Shown: piece after piece, positions 7,691-15,136 of the stretch
Position numbering within the stretch: the stretch's first letter is position 1
Layout of the letters: each line of letters begins with the position of its first letter
NCBI GenBank assembly: GCA_944322925.1
Contig: CALUQM010000022.1
Coordinates: forward strand, 1 to 38,168
Direction: 5' to 3'
DNA from: an uncultured Bacteroidales bacterium
GTDB taxonomy: Bacteria > Bacteroidota > Bacteroidia > Bacteroidales > UBA932
Length of the DNA: 38,168 nt
The notes under the pieces: generated by a model
The model's input: only the letters and a program-made list of their open reading frames with translations
Told to the model about the DNA's origin: nothing
Databases searched by the model: none
Translations under genes and position numbers: made by a program

Positions 7691-8709
7691 TACTCCACTA
7701 TTCTGACTTTCATCCCGGTACAGACTTTCTGCACCCCTTCGGTTATGATCCTGTCACCTGCCGACAGACCTTCCGTGACCACGACGCCCTTGCCGGAAAA
7801 GCCTCCGGTCCTGACATAAGACTTTCCGACGACATTGTCTTCCGTCACGGTCCATACATACCTTCCGTCCACGTCCGTCCTGACCGTCGATGCAGGTATG
7901 ACTATTCCTGCCCCGAAGCCGGTGCCGACGCTGACTTTGACTACCATTCCAGGCATAAGTCCGGCGACCTTGCCCTCAGGGACCAGGGTACATTCGTACG
8001 TATGGGAAAGAGGCGACGCATAGATGCCTTTGGAAGTAATCTCCGCCGCGGCATTTTCCACATTCAGGGCCGGAACCGAAAATGAAGCGGCTCCGCCCTT
8101 CTCTATCTCCCCTACTTCATTCTCCGGAACCGGGAAATTTATCTCTATGGAGGACACATCCATGAGCAGAAGTATATTGTCGACCGGATTCAGTTCCATG
8201 CCTTCCGTGACCATGACCTTGCCGGCCACGCCTGAAAAAGGAGCTTTGATGCGGCATTCTTCCAATGCCGCATCGGCGGCGGCAGCCGCTGCCCGGGCAC
8301 GGGCAAGCTCCGTTTCGATCTCCACCATCTTGACATCCGGCAGGCTTCCGCTCCGGTGCACCTTCAATGCACGTTCATACCCGTCTTCGGCCTGCCGCAA
8401 GGTGGACCGGGCCATTTCGCATGTAGAAATGACATTGCGGGACTCGATCTCTGCCACAATGTCACCGGCTTCGACATAATCGCCCTCGGCCACGTTCAGC
8501 TTTACAAGTTTGCCGGGATACCGGCATGACAGAAATGCCGTCCGTGAAGCGGAAGCAGTCCCGACATAACTGCGTACTCCCTGATTTTCAGTCACTCCGG
8601 CTTCAATTACCCTGACAGGCACATCATGGGTCTTCCCTTTTTCGAAAGGAGACCGGCCGGAACAGGATACAAGCAATAAAGCCATTGTCATTAACAGCCA
8701 GTTCTTCAT
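7690..8709 (-). CDS. RND efflux periplasmic adaptor lipoprotein
   Basis: The product has 339 residues. The signal ends L-V-S-C with lipid Cys16, so it is tethered to a membrane facing the periplasm. After it comes the membrane-fusion-protein order: a first half of the lipoyl domain (GKLVKLNVAEGDYVEAGD), an Ala-rich alpha-helical hairpin around residues 100-150, the second lipoyl half (IKAPFSGVAGKV), and then beta-barrel and membrane-proximal domains. It bridges the pump encoded next and the TolC channel. The stop and the pump's ATG share a base. The gene is divergent from the Fur-family regulator, with 204 bases between the two starts. Confidence 0.92.
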   Translation of the reverse strand: MKNWLLMTMALLLVSCSGRSPFEKGKTHDVPVRVIEAGVTENQGVRSYVGTASASRTAFLSCRYPGKLVKLNVAEGDYVEAGDIVAEIESRNVISTCEMARSTLRQAEDGYERALKVHRSGSLPDVKMVEIETELARARAAAAAADAALEECRIKAPFSGVAGKVMVTEGMELNPVDNILLLMDVSSIEINFPVPENEVGEIEKGGAASFSVPALNVENAAAEITSKGIYASPLSHTYECTLVPEGKVAGLMPGMVVKVSVGTGFGAGIVIPASTVRTDVDGRYVWTVTEDNVVGKSYVRTGGFSGKGVVVTEGLSAGDRIITEGVQKVCTGMKVRIVE

Positions 8710-8744
8710 ATTTCACAAAAATTTAAATCGGTTGGAAAACTTGC

Positions 8745-8758
8745 CTCGGCAAGCGCGG
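8745..8758. repeat. Short inverted repeat in the RND/fur intergenic region
   Basis: CTTGCC and GGCAAG are separated by two bases. The site could be a regulator half-site pair or a small hairpin in the leader of the minus-strand adaptor gene, about 36 bases before its ATG. Confidence 0.3.
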
Positions 8759-8765
8759 AAAGTGC

Positions 8766-8781
8766 TGGCAAATCCGTGCCA
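8766..8781. promoter_or_regulatory. TGGCA-N6-TGCCA inverted repeat, possible operator
   Basis: Two perfect five-base arms flank six bases between the divergent adaptor and fur genes. Spacing near 11 bases centre to centre is compatible with a dimeric regulator contacting one face of the helix. Which protein binds it, if any, is unknown. Confidence 0.3.
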
Positions 8782-8803
8782 ATCATACCGAAAAGATGAT
8801 TTA

Positions 8804-8829
8804 TGACAGGAAAATGTTACATTCTGTCA
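8804..8829. promoter_or_regulatory. Nested palindrome upstream of fur, candidate operator
   Basis: Outer arms TGACAG (8804-8809) and CTGTCA (8824-8829) enclose an 11-base palindrome AATGT-T-ACATT (8813-8823). The inner, AT-rich palindrome resembles the general look of Fur/Zur boxes, though it matches no exact known consensus. It sits about 85 bases before the fur ATG and about 95 before the divergent adaptor ATG, where one regulator could control both sides. This is inference from position and symmetry. Confidence 0.35.
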
Positions 8830-8913
8830 CGAATTTTCGCACGGAAACATCACACGGTGGCCGCAAATGATTATCTTTATGCCGAAAATCGCAAAGACTA
8901 ATTTGAGGCTATC

Positions 8914-9333
8914 ATGGACAATCGGAAATGTACGGACAGACTTGACAGGAAAGGAATCAGGGTGACACCGATAAGGATACTCGTCCTCGATGCCCTTATG
9001 AAGGCTTCCGGCACAATGTCTTTGGCAGACCTCGAAACGGAACTGGAGACAGTCGACAAGTCAAGCATATTCAGGACCCTCGAGATATTCGAGAAGCACC
9101 ATCTCGTGCATTCCATCGACGACGGTACGGGATCGGTAAAATTCGAAGTGTGCGAAAGCGAAGACGACTGCTCCATAGCCGACATGCACACGCATTTCTA
9201 CTGCGAAATCTGCCACAAGACTTTCTGTCTTAAAGACATTTCCGCTCCGCTCGTCGACCTTCCTGAAGGTTTCAGCGCGCGCTCCGTCAATTACATCATA
9301 AAAGGCGTCTGTCCTTCCTGCGCAAGGGGATGA
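8914..9333 (+). CDS. Fur-family metalloregulator
   Basis: The product has 139 residues, normal for the family. Residues 1-75 form the winged helix, with recognition helix DKSSIFRTLEIFEKHHLV. The C-terminal dimerisation part holds H-T-H-F-Y-C-E-I-C (His92, His94, Cys97, Cys100) and C-P-S-C (Cys133, Cys136), the structural zinc site of Fur proteins. It is a metal-responsive DNA-binding repressor acting in the cytoplasm. Whether it senses iron, zinc or another metal cannot be read directly. Its place immediately upstream of a His-rich metal efflux operon favours zinc or a similar ion. The start is the ATG at 8914; a near-consensus TAATTTG lies close by at about 8899. Confidence 0.9.
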   Translation: MDNRKCTDRLDRKGIRVTPIRILVLDALMKASGTMSLADLETELETVDKSSIFRTLEIFEKHHLVHSIDDGTGSVKFEVCESEDDCSIADMHTHFYCEICHKTFCLKDISAPLVDLPEGFSARSVNYIIKGVCPSCARG

Positions 9334-9340
9334 TTCCATT

Positions 9341-9353
9341 GCAACCGGGTTGC
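9341..9353. promoter_or_regulatory. Perfect palindrome between fur and the metal efflux operon
   Basis: GCAACC-G-GGTTGC forms a 13-base perfect palindrome eight bases after the fur stop codon. It lies 14 bases before a -7 box and contains a TTG, so a bound protein would cover the -33 region. This is where an operator for the efflux genes would be expected. It has no T-run after it, so a terminator is unlikely. Confidence 0.4.
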
Positions 9354-9366
9354 GGCATATAGGACA

Positions 9367-9374
9367 TATCTTTG
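9367..9374 (+). promoter_or_regulatory. -7 promoter box for the metal efflux operon
   Basis: TATCTTTG matches TAnnTTTG exactly and ends 26 bases before the adaptor ATG at 9401. Candidate TTG elements lie 14 and 25 bases upstream, neither at the ideal spacing. It suggests the efflux genes can be expressed apart from fur. Confidence 0.45.
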
Positions 9375-9400
9375 TCTCCATTCTAAACGACACTTGAGAT

Positions 9401-10615
9401 ATGAAGAGAATTGCACTGTTTGCAGGGGCATGTTCACTGCTCCTGCTGTGGTCTTGCAATACAGGCCATCACCATGAAGACGGACATGATCATGACCTCC
9501 ATCACAGCGAAGAAGTGCACGGCCACGAAGGAGAAGATCCGCACGGCCACGATGCCGCACACGGTCATGAGGAAGAAGGTCACGCAGGCCATTCCGATGA
9601 AATAGTGATAGACCCGGCCAAGGCGGAAGCCGCCGGTATTGTCGCCGAGACCGTAGAACCTTCCGATTTCTCGGGAGTAATCAGGACCGGGGGACAGATA
9701 CTTCCGGCTATCGGTGATGAAAAGAATATCGTGGCCACTTCCGACGGCATAGTCTCTTTCAGCGGGAACTATTTCGAAGGCAGCGGCATAAACGAGGCGG
9801 AACCTCTTTTCTCGATTCTCTCCGGAAACATTCAGGACGGGAACCGTATCGGCAAGGCCAAAATAGCATACGAGACAGCCAGGGCCGAATATGAAAGGGC
9901 ATCCGAACTCGTCGACAGCAGGATTGTCTCCGAAAAAGAATATATCAGGATAAAAGAAGCATACGAAAATGCCAGAATGGCCTACGAAGCTCTCAAGCCT
10001 AATGCCGACGGTTCCGGAGTCCAGATCGAAGCTCCGTTCGACGGATATATCAGGGACATTTTCGTGAACGAAGGCGACTTCGTCACGATGGGGACGCCTC
10101 TGGCCTGCATGATAAGGAAGGGGAAACTGATTCTCCGTGCCGATGTTTCACAGAGGCACTACGACAAGGTCGGCCGTATCACTTCCGCGAATTTCGCCGT
10201 GCAATACGGAAACAGGACATATAACACAAGTGATCTCGGCGGCCGGCTGCTGTCTGTGGGTCGGAGTTCCGCCGAAAACGCATACTATATTCCCGTCACT
10301 TTCGAATTCAACAGCACGGAAAATGTAATACCGGGATCCTTTGCGGAAATCTGGCTCCTTACCGGACGCAGGGAAAATGTACTTTCGGTGCCCGTGTCAG
10401 CAATTACCGAAGAACAGGGCCTCTATTTCGTCTACCTCAAGCTCGACGAAAGCTGCTACAGGAAACAGGAAGTCACCCTCGGAGAAAGCGACGGCATCCG
10501 GACGGAAATCCTTTCCGGACTGGAATCCGGAGACAATGTAGTCGTCCGGGGAGCCTACAATGTCAAGCTCGCTTCCGCATCCAATATCATTCCTGCACAT
10601 TCACACAACCATTAA
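9401..10615 (+). CDS. Metal efflux periplasmic adaptor lipoprotein with His-rich N-terminus (CzcB type)
   Basis: The product has 404 residues. The signal ends L-W-S-C with lipid Cys19. Directly after it, residues 23-64 hold 15 histidines among Asp and Glu (HHH, HDH, HGH, HGHDAAHGH), a likely zinc-, nickel- or cobalt-binding tail in the periplasm. From about residue 68 the protein is a membrane-fusion adaptor: barrel-sandwich halves, a helical hairpin (about 145-195, KIAYETARAEYERASELV) and EAPFDGYIRDIFVNEGDFV, then a beta-barrel and a C-terminal domain. It ends with another short His motif (HSHNH). It should deliver metal to, and couple, the pump and channel encoded next. Confidence 0.92.
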   Translation: MKRIALFAGACSLLLLWSCNTGHHHEDGHDHDLHHSEEVHGHEGEDPHGHDAAHGHEEEGHAGHSDEIVIDPAKAEAAGIVAETVEPSDFSGVIRTGGQILPAIGDEKNIVATSDGIVSFSGNYFEGSGINEAEPLFSILSGNIQDGNRIGKAKIAYETARAEYERASELVDSRIVSEKEYIRIKEAYENARMAYEALKPNADGSGVQIEAPFDGYIRDIFVNEGDFVTMGTPLACMIRKGKLILRADVSQRHYDKVGRITSANFAVQYGNRTYNTSDLGGRLLSVGRSSAENAYYIPVTFEFNSTENVIPGSFAEIWLLTGRRENVLSVPVSAITEEQGLYFVYLKLDESCYRKQEVTLGESDGIRTEILSGLESGDNVVVRGAYNVKLASASNIIPAHSHNH

Positions 10616-10624
10616 TGATCGCGT

Positions 10625-13600
10625 ATGCTTAACAAGATAATACATTTTTCCCTCAGCAACAGACTGCTGATACTTGTAGCGGCGATTCTGCTGATGGTTG
10701 CCGGAGTCTATGTGACGAACCGGACGGAAGTAGATGTATTTCCGGACCTGAATGCACCGACCGTCGTAGTAATGACTGAAGCCGGAGGCATGGCGGCCGA
10801 AGAAGTGGAACAGCTTGTCACCTTCCCTATAGAAACGGCAGTGAACGGGGCGACAGGAGTCCGCAGGGTGAGGTCCTCTTCGACTACCGGATTTTCCGTG
10901 GTCTGGGTGGAATTCGACTGGGACATGGACATTTACCTTGCCCGTCAGATCGTTTCGGAAAAAATAGCGATGGCGGCCGAAGAACTGCCGGAAAATGTCG
11001 GCAACCCGACCCTCGGCCCGCAATCGTCCATACTCGGAGAGCTCCTGATAGTCGGAATGACGGCCGACACGACGTCCATGCTGGATCTCAGGACGATAGC
11101 GGACTGGACCATACGTCCGAGGCTGCTGTCTACGGGAGGAGTGGCACAGGTAGCCGTTCTCGGCGGGGACATCAAGGAATATCAGGTTCTCATCCATCCC
11201 GACAGGATGAAATATTACGGTGTCACCCTCGGGGAAGTAATGGCCGTGACACGGGGAATGAACCAGAATACCAACGGAGGTGTAATATATGAATACGGGA
11301 ACGAATATATCGTCCGCGGAGTAGTTTCCACGGAAGACGTCCGTGAGATGGCAAGGTCGGTCATCAAGACTGTCGACGGGGCTCCCGTCACCCTCGAAGA
11401 CGTGGCGGATGTCAGGATCGGGGCACAGCAGCCGAAACTCGGCCTTGCATCTGAAAAAGGAAAGCCGGCGGTCCTCGTAACGGTGACAAAACAGCCGGAA
11501 ACCGGGACCCTCGAACTTACAGCAAAACTTGAGGAAGCCCTGAAAGATGTCCGGAAGAACCTTCCTCCCGACGTAAAAATCTCCACCGACACATTCCGGC
11601 AGGCAAAATTCATCGAAAGTTCGATAAGCAATGTCAAATCCTCCCTTTACGAAGGGGCGTTTTTCGTCGTGATCGTGCTTATCCTGTTCCTGGCCAATGT
11701 CCGGACCACGATAATTTCCCTCGTGACGCTTCCGCTGTCCATCCTGATTTCCATACTTACACTGAACTGGATGGGAATGACCATCAACACCATGAGTCTC
11801 GGAGGCCTTGCCATCGCCATCGGCTCCCTTGTGGACGATGCGATAGTCGATGTGGAGAATGTCTGGAAACACATAAGGACGAACAAGGCCCTGCCCGTCG
11901 CGGAAAGACGGCCAATCCTGGATGTTGTCTTCGAAGCATCCAAAGAGGTCAGGATGCCTATTCTGAATTCCACCCTGATCATAGTCGTGAGCTTCGTGCC
12001 GCTTTTCTTCCTTTCAGGCATGGAAGGCAGGATGCTCGTACCGCTCGGAGTCGCCTTCATCACAGCGCTGTTCGCCTCCACGATAGTCGCACTGACGCTT
12101 ACCCCGGTACTGTGCAGCTACATGCTCGACTACAAGGTCAAGGGAGACGGCATACCTAAGGAAGCGTTCCTGGCAGTTTGGCTCAAAAAATATTACAGGA
12201 AGGCTCTCGAATGGGTAATGAGACACAAGAAAAGCGTGGTAGGGGCTACTCTTGCTCTGTTCTGTGTCGCCCTCGGACTTTTCTTTACACTCGGACACAG
12301 CTTCCTTCCGGCATTCAACGAAGGGTCGTTCACGATCAATGTCAGCTCGCTTCCCGGAATATCCCTTGAAGAGTCGGACAAGATAGGCCGCAGGGCTGAA
12401 GAGCTCCTGCTGTCCATTCCCGAAATACAGACCGTGGCCCGCAAGACAGGACGCGCCGAACTCGACGAACATGCTCTCGGGGTCAACGTGTCGGAAATAG
12501 AGGCCCCTTTCGAACTGAAAGACCGGTCACATGCAGAACTGCTTGCGGAAGTCCGGGAAAAACTCTCGACCATATCGGGAGCCAACATCGAAATCGGCCA
12601 GCCGATAAGCCACCGTATCGATGCCATGCTCAGCGGAACCCAGGCGGGAATTGCAATAAAACTGTTCGGAGATGACCTGAACCGCATGTTCCAGACAGGG
12701 AACCGGATAAAAGACCTGATTGCCGGGGTGGAAGGCATTGCCGACCTCAATGTAGAACAGCAGATCGAAAGACCGGAAATCAAGATAGTGCCCAAGCGCG
12801 AAATGCTGGCCAAATACGGAATCTCCATGCCGGCGTTCAGCGAATTCATTACGGTGAACATGGCGGGAGAAACAGTCTCCCAGGTCTACGAACAGGGAAA
12901 GGCATTCAACCTCGTAGTCCGGGCGGCCGAATCCGACAGGGGTTCCATCGACAGAATCATGGACCTGATGATAGATGACGCGAACGGGAACAAGCTGCCT
13001 CTTACATACGTAGCCGATGTAGTATCTTCTACCGGGCCGAATGCGATCAACAGGGAAAACGTCAAGCGCAAGGTCGTTATTTCCGCCAATGCCGCAGGCC
13101 GCGACATGGGAAGCGTGGTCGATGACATCAGGAAACTGATCGATGAAAACATAGAGCTTCCGGAAGGATACCACATAGAATACGGCGGACAGTTCGAAAG
13201 CGAACAGGCTGCCAGCCGGATTCTCCTGCTGACTTCCATAATGAGCATAATCGTGATATTCCTTCTTCTGTACATGCAGTTCAAGAGTGCCGCACAGAGC
13301 GGCGTAGTGCTTCTGAACCTGCCTCTTGCCCTTATCGGAGGAGTATTCGCCCTGCTGCTGACTACAAAGGAAATCAGCATCCCGGCCATCATCGGATTCA
13401 TCTCGCTCTTCGGTATAGCGACCCGAAACGGAATGCTTCTGATAAGTCATTACAATCTGCTGAGGGAGCAGGGCCATTCATTGTACGACAGCATCATACA
13501 AGGTTCGCTCGACAGGCTGAACCCTATCCTGATGACTGCCCTGTCCTCCGCCCTTGCCCTGATTCCGCTGGCCGTAAAGGGAGATCTGCCGGGCAACGAA

Positions 13601-13732
13601 ATCCAGAGCCCGATGGCCAAGGTTATCCTCGGAGGCCTGCTCACTTCCACTTTCCTCAACGGATTCATCGTTCCGATAATGTATTACTGGCTGCACCGCA
13701 AGGAAGTCGACCAAAAAATCGAGAAAATATGA
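10625..13732 (+). CDS. CzcA/CusA-family heavy-metal efflux RND permease
   Basis: The product has 1035 residues, the usual size. It starts with a TM (about 12-31), then FPDLNAPTVVVMTEAGGMAAEEVEQLVTFPIE-type pore-domain blocks characteristic of heavy-metal RND pumps. TM4 reads AIAIGSLVDDAIVDVEN, with Asp404, Asp405, Asp409 and Glu411. The first Asp of the zinc/cobalt pump CzcA motif (D-F-G-x-x-V-D) is an alanine here, as in CusA-like sequences, so metal specificity is not settled by this motif. It exports metal ions from periplasm or cytoplasm by proton antiport. It follows the adaptor by nine bases and overlaps the channel gene by four (ATGA). Confidence 0.94.
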   Translation: MLNKIIHFSLSNRLLILVAAILLMVAGVYVTNRTEVDVFPDLNAPTVVVMTEAGGMAAEEVEQLVTFPIETAVNGATGVRRVRSSSTTGFSVVWVEFDWDMDIYLARQIVSEKIAMAAEELPENVGNPTLGPQSSILGELLIVGMTADTTSMLDLRTIADWTIRPRLLSTGGVAQVAVLGGDIKEYQVLIHPDRMKYYGVTLGEVMAVTRGMNQNTNGGVIYEYGNEYIVRGVVSTEDVREMARSVIKTVDGAPVTLEDVADVRIGAQQPKLGLASEKGKPAVLVTVTKQPETGTLELTAKLEEALKDVRKNLPPDVKISTDTFRQAKFIESSISNVKSSLYEGAFFVVIVLILFLANVRTTIISLVTLPLSILISILTLNWMGMTINTMSLGGLAIAIGSLVDDAIVDVENVWKHIRTNKALPVAERRPILDVVFEASKEVRMPILNSTLIIVVSFVPLFFLSGMEGRMLVPLGVAFITALFASTIVALTLTPVLCSYMLDYKVKGDGIPKEAFLAVWLKKYYRKALEWVMRHKKSVVGATLALFCVALGLFFTLGHSFLPAFNEGSFTINVSSLPGISLEESDKIGRRAEELLLSIPEIQTVARKTGRAELDEHALGVNVSEIEAPFELKDRSHAELLAEVREKLSTISGANIEIGQPISHRIDAMLSGTQAGIAIKLFGDDLNRMFQTGNRIKDLIAGVEGIADLNVEQQIERPEIKIVPKREMLAKYGISMPAFSEFITVNMAGETVSQVYEQGKAFNLVVRAAESDRGSIDRIMDLMIDDANGNKLPLTYVADVVSSTGPNAINRENVKRKVVISANAAGRDMGSVVDDIRKLIDENIELPEGYHIEYGGQFESEQAASRILLLTSIMSIIVIFLLLYMQFKSAAQSGVVLLNLPLALIGGVFALLLTTKEISIPAIIGFISLFGIATRNGMLLISHYNLLREQGHSLYDSIIQGSLDRLNPILMTALSSALALIPLAVKGDLPGNEIQSPMAKVILGGLLTSTFLNGFIVPIMYYWLHRKEVDQKIEKI

Positions 13733-14943
13733 AAAAATACGCAATAATACCTGCCATCATTTTTTCCGTAGCTCTTACTGCGACCGCCCGGGAGAGCGGA
13801 ACCGCAGCCGATACGGTCATGTACACGGGCGATATCGGAGAAGTCCTGGCTGCAATCACGGAAAACAATCCTGAACTTGCAGCTTTGGCCCGGGAGACGG
13901 AAGCCCAGGCTTTCCAGCTGAAAAACGAGAATATTCTCGAAGACCCGACTATAGAATACAGTTCATTCTACAGCAGCGGAGTCACCGGGCAGTCCGGTTC
14001 CGAACTCGTCGTTTCCCAGGGCTTCGATTTTCCTACCGTCTATGCCGCAAGACATAAAAGAAACGAACTGTCACGCGCCGCCCTGGACAGCGGACTCGAC
14101 AATGAACGGCGCAGAATTCTCCTCGACGCAAAAACCCTGTGTCTCGACATCATAATGTACCGGCAGATAAGCAGTCTGCTCGACATGCAGTCGGAAATAG
14201 CCGGAGAACTTCTCGACCTGTACGAGCAGAGGCTGGAAACCGGCGATGCCTCATCCCTTGAAGTCAACAAGATAAAAATGGAACTTATGGGAGTCGCCAC
14301 GGCTGTAGCGGCCAACAACGCCGCCCTCGATGCGGCATCCGGAAATCTCGCGGCAATGAACGGAGGCTGCAGGATAGTTTTCGAAGCCGAAGATTTCCCG
14401 CTTGTCGAAGAAATTGCCGATCCTGAAAAAGCCATAGAAGAATATCTGGCAGAAGATGCTTCCATAATATCGGCATCGAATGCGGCGGAAGCGGCTTTCA
14501 AGGAAATCTCGATAAGCAGGCAGGGCTGGATTCCCAAGCTGGAGATCGGCTATCGCAGAAACACCGCGATACGCGATGCGGAACACGGCTTTCTGGTGGG
14601 CTGCTCCATCCCGCTTTTCTCCAATCACAAGAAAGTGGCCATCGCGAAAGCAAGATCCGTATCCGCACAAAGCGACCTCAACTACGCAAGACTTCGCGCA
14701 GAAGCCGATGTCCGTGCCATACTCAATGAAATGGAACAGACCCGCTCGGCAGTGGAAGCATACGACGAACCCCTCATGCGCGAAACGCTGGTCCTGCTGA
14801 AACAGGCAGTCGAAGGCGGTGAAATTTCGCTGATCGACTACTTCGTCGAGGCTTCCGCCATCTATGAAAATCTGACAGCATGCATTACCCTGCAGAACAG
14901 CTGGCAGAAACTCGCCGCCAGACTTTACAGAAACAGACTGTAA
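13729..14943 (+). CDS. TolC-family outer-membrane channel of the metal efflux system (CzcC type)
   Basis: The product has 404 residues, shorter than the other two TolC proteins here but typical of CzcC-like channels. The signal peptide runs to about residue 21 (TATA-RESG). The mature part has two OEP repeats: AAITENNPELAALARETEAQA at the start of the first and a long helix near 320-350. There is a central strand region (YSSFYSSGVTGQSGSELVVSQGF). It completes the tripartite metal exporter across the outer membrane. The start overlaps the pump stop by four bases, indicating coupled translation. A strong terminator follows 47 bases after the stop. Confidence 0.92.
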   Translation: MKKYAIIPAIIFSVALTATARESGTAADTVMYTGDIGEVLAAITENNPELAALARETEAQAFQLKNENILEDPTIEYSSFYSSGVTGQSGSELVVSQGFDFPTVYAARHKRNELSRAALDSGLDNERRRILLDAKTLCLDIIMYRQISSLLDMQSEIAGELLDLYEQRLETGDASSLEVNKIKMELMGVATAVAANNAALDAASGNLAAMNGGCRIVFEAEDFPLVEEIADPEKAIEEYLAEDASIISASNAAEAAFKEISISRQGWIPKLEIGYRRNTAIRDAEHGFLVGCSIPLFSNHKKVAIAKARSVSAQSDLNYARLRAEADVRAILNEMEQTRSAVEAYDEPLMRETLVLLKQAVEGGEISLIDYFVEASAIYENLTACITLQNSWQKLAARLYRNRL

Positions 14944-14990
14944 AAAATATTTAAGGAAAACGGAAAATTCATTATAAAATCCTAATATCT

Positions 14991-15027
14991 CCGGCATTTC
15001 AGTTCTGATATGAAATGCCGGTTTTTT
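14991..15027 (+). terminator. Rho-independent terminator of the metal efflux operon
   Basis: A perfect 10-base-pair stem (ccggcatttc at 14991-15000 with gaaatgccgg at 15012-15021, one more A-T pair inside) is followed at once by six T residues. It lies 47 bases after the channel stop and before the gltB promoter, separating the two transcription units. Confidence 0.9.
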
Positions 15028-15076
15028 GTCATGTCGGTTTCCGGCATTTTTATCACGTTCTGTATCATAACCGGGA

Positions 15077-15084
15077 TAAATTTG
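15077..15084 (+). promoter_or_regulatory. -7 promoter box of the gltB-gltD-asnB operon
   Basis: TAAATTTG matches TAnnTTTG exactly and lies 52 bases before the gltB ATG at 15137. No clear TTG is seen at the normal -33 distance, which may mean an activator is needed. Confidence 0.5.
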
Positions 15085-15136
15085 TATTGATTGACAGTTT
15101 TATCCCCCGGAAAAGCGTCATCAGAACTTGACAAAT

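Noticed and set aside
10601-11872. A 423-codon antisense frame over the metal pump
   Set aside because: It is a shadow of the CzcA-type gene with no signal, motif or start context.
15128-15136. TTG start for gltB
   Set aside because: It would add only three residues, and an ATG follows at once; the propeptide length fits either way.
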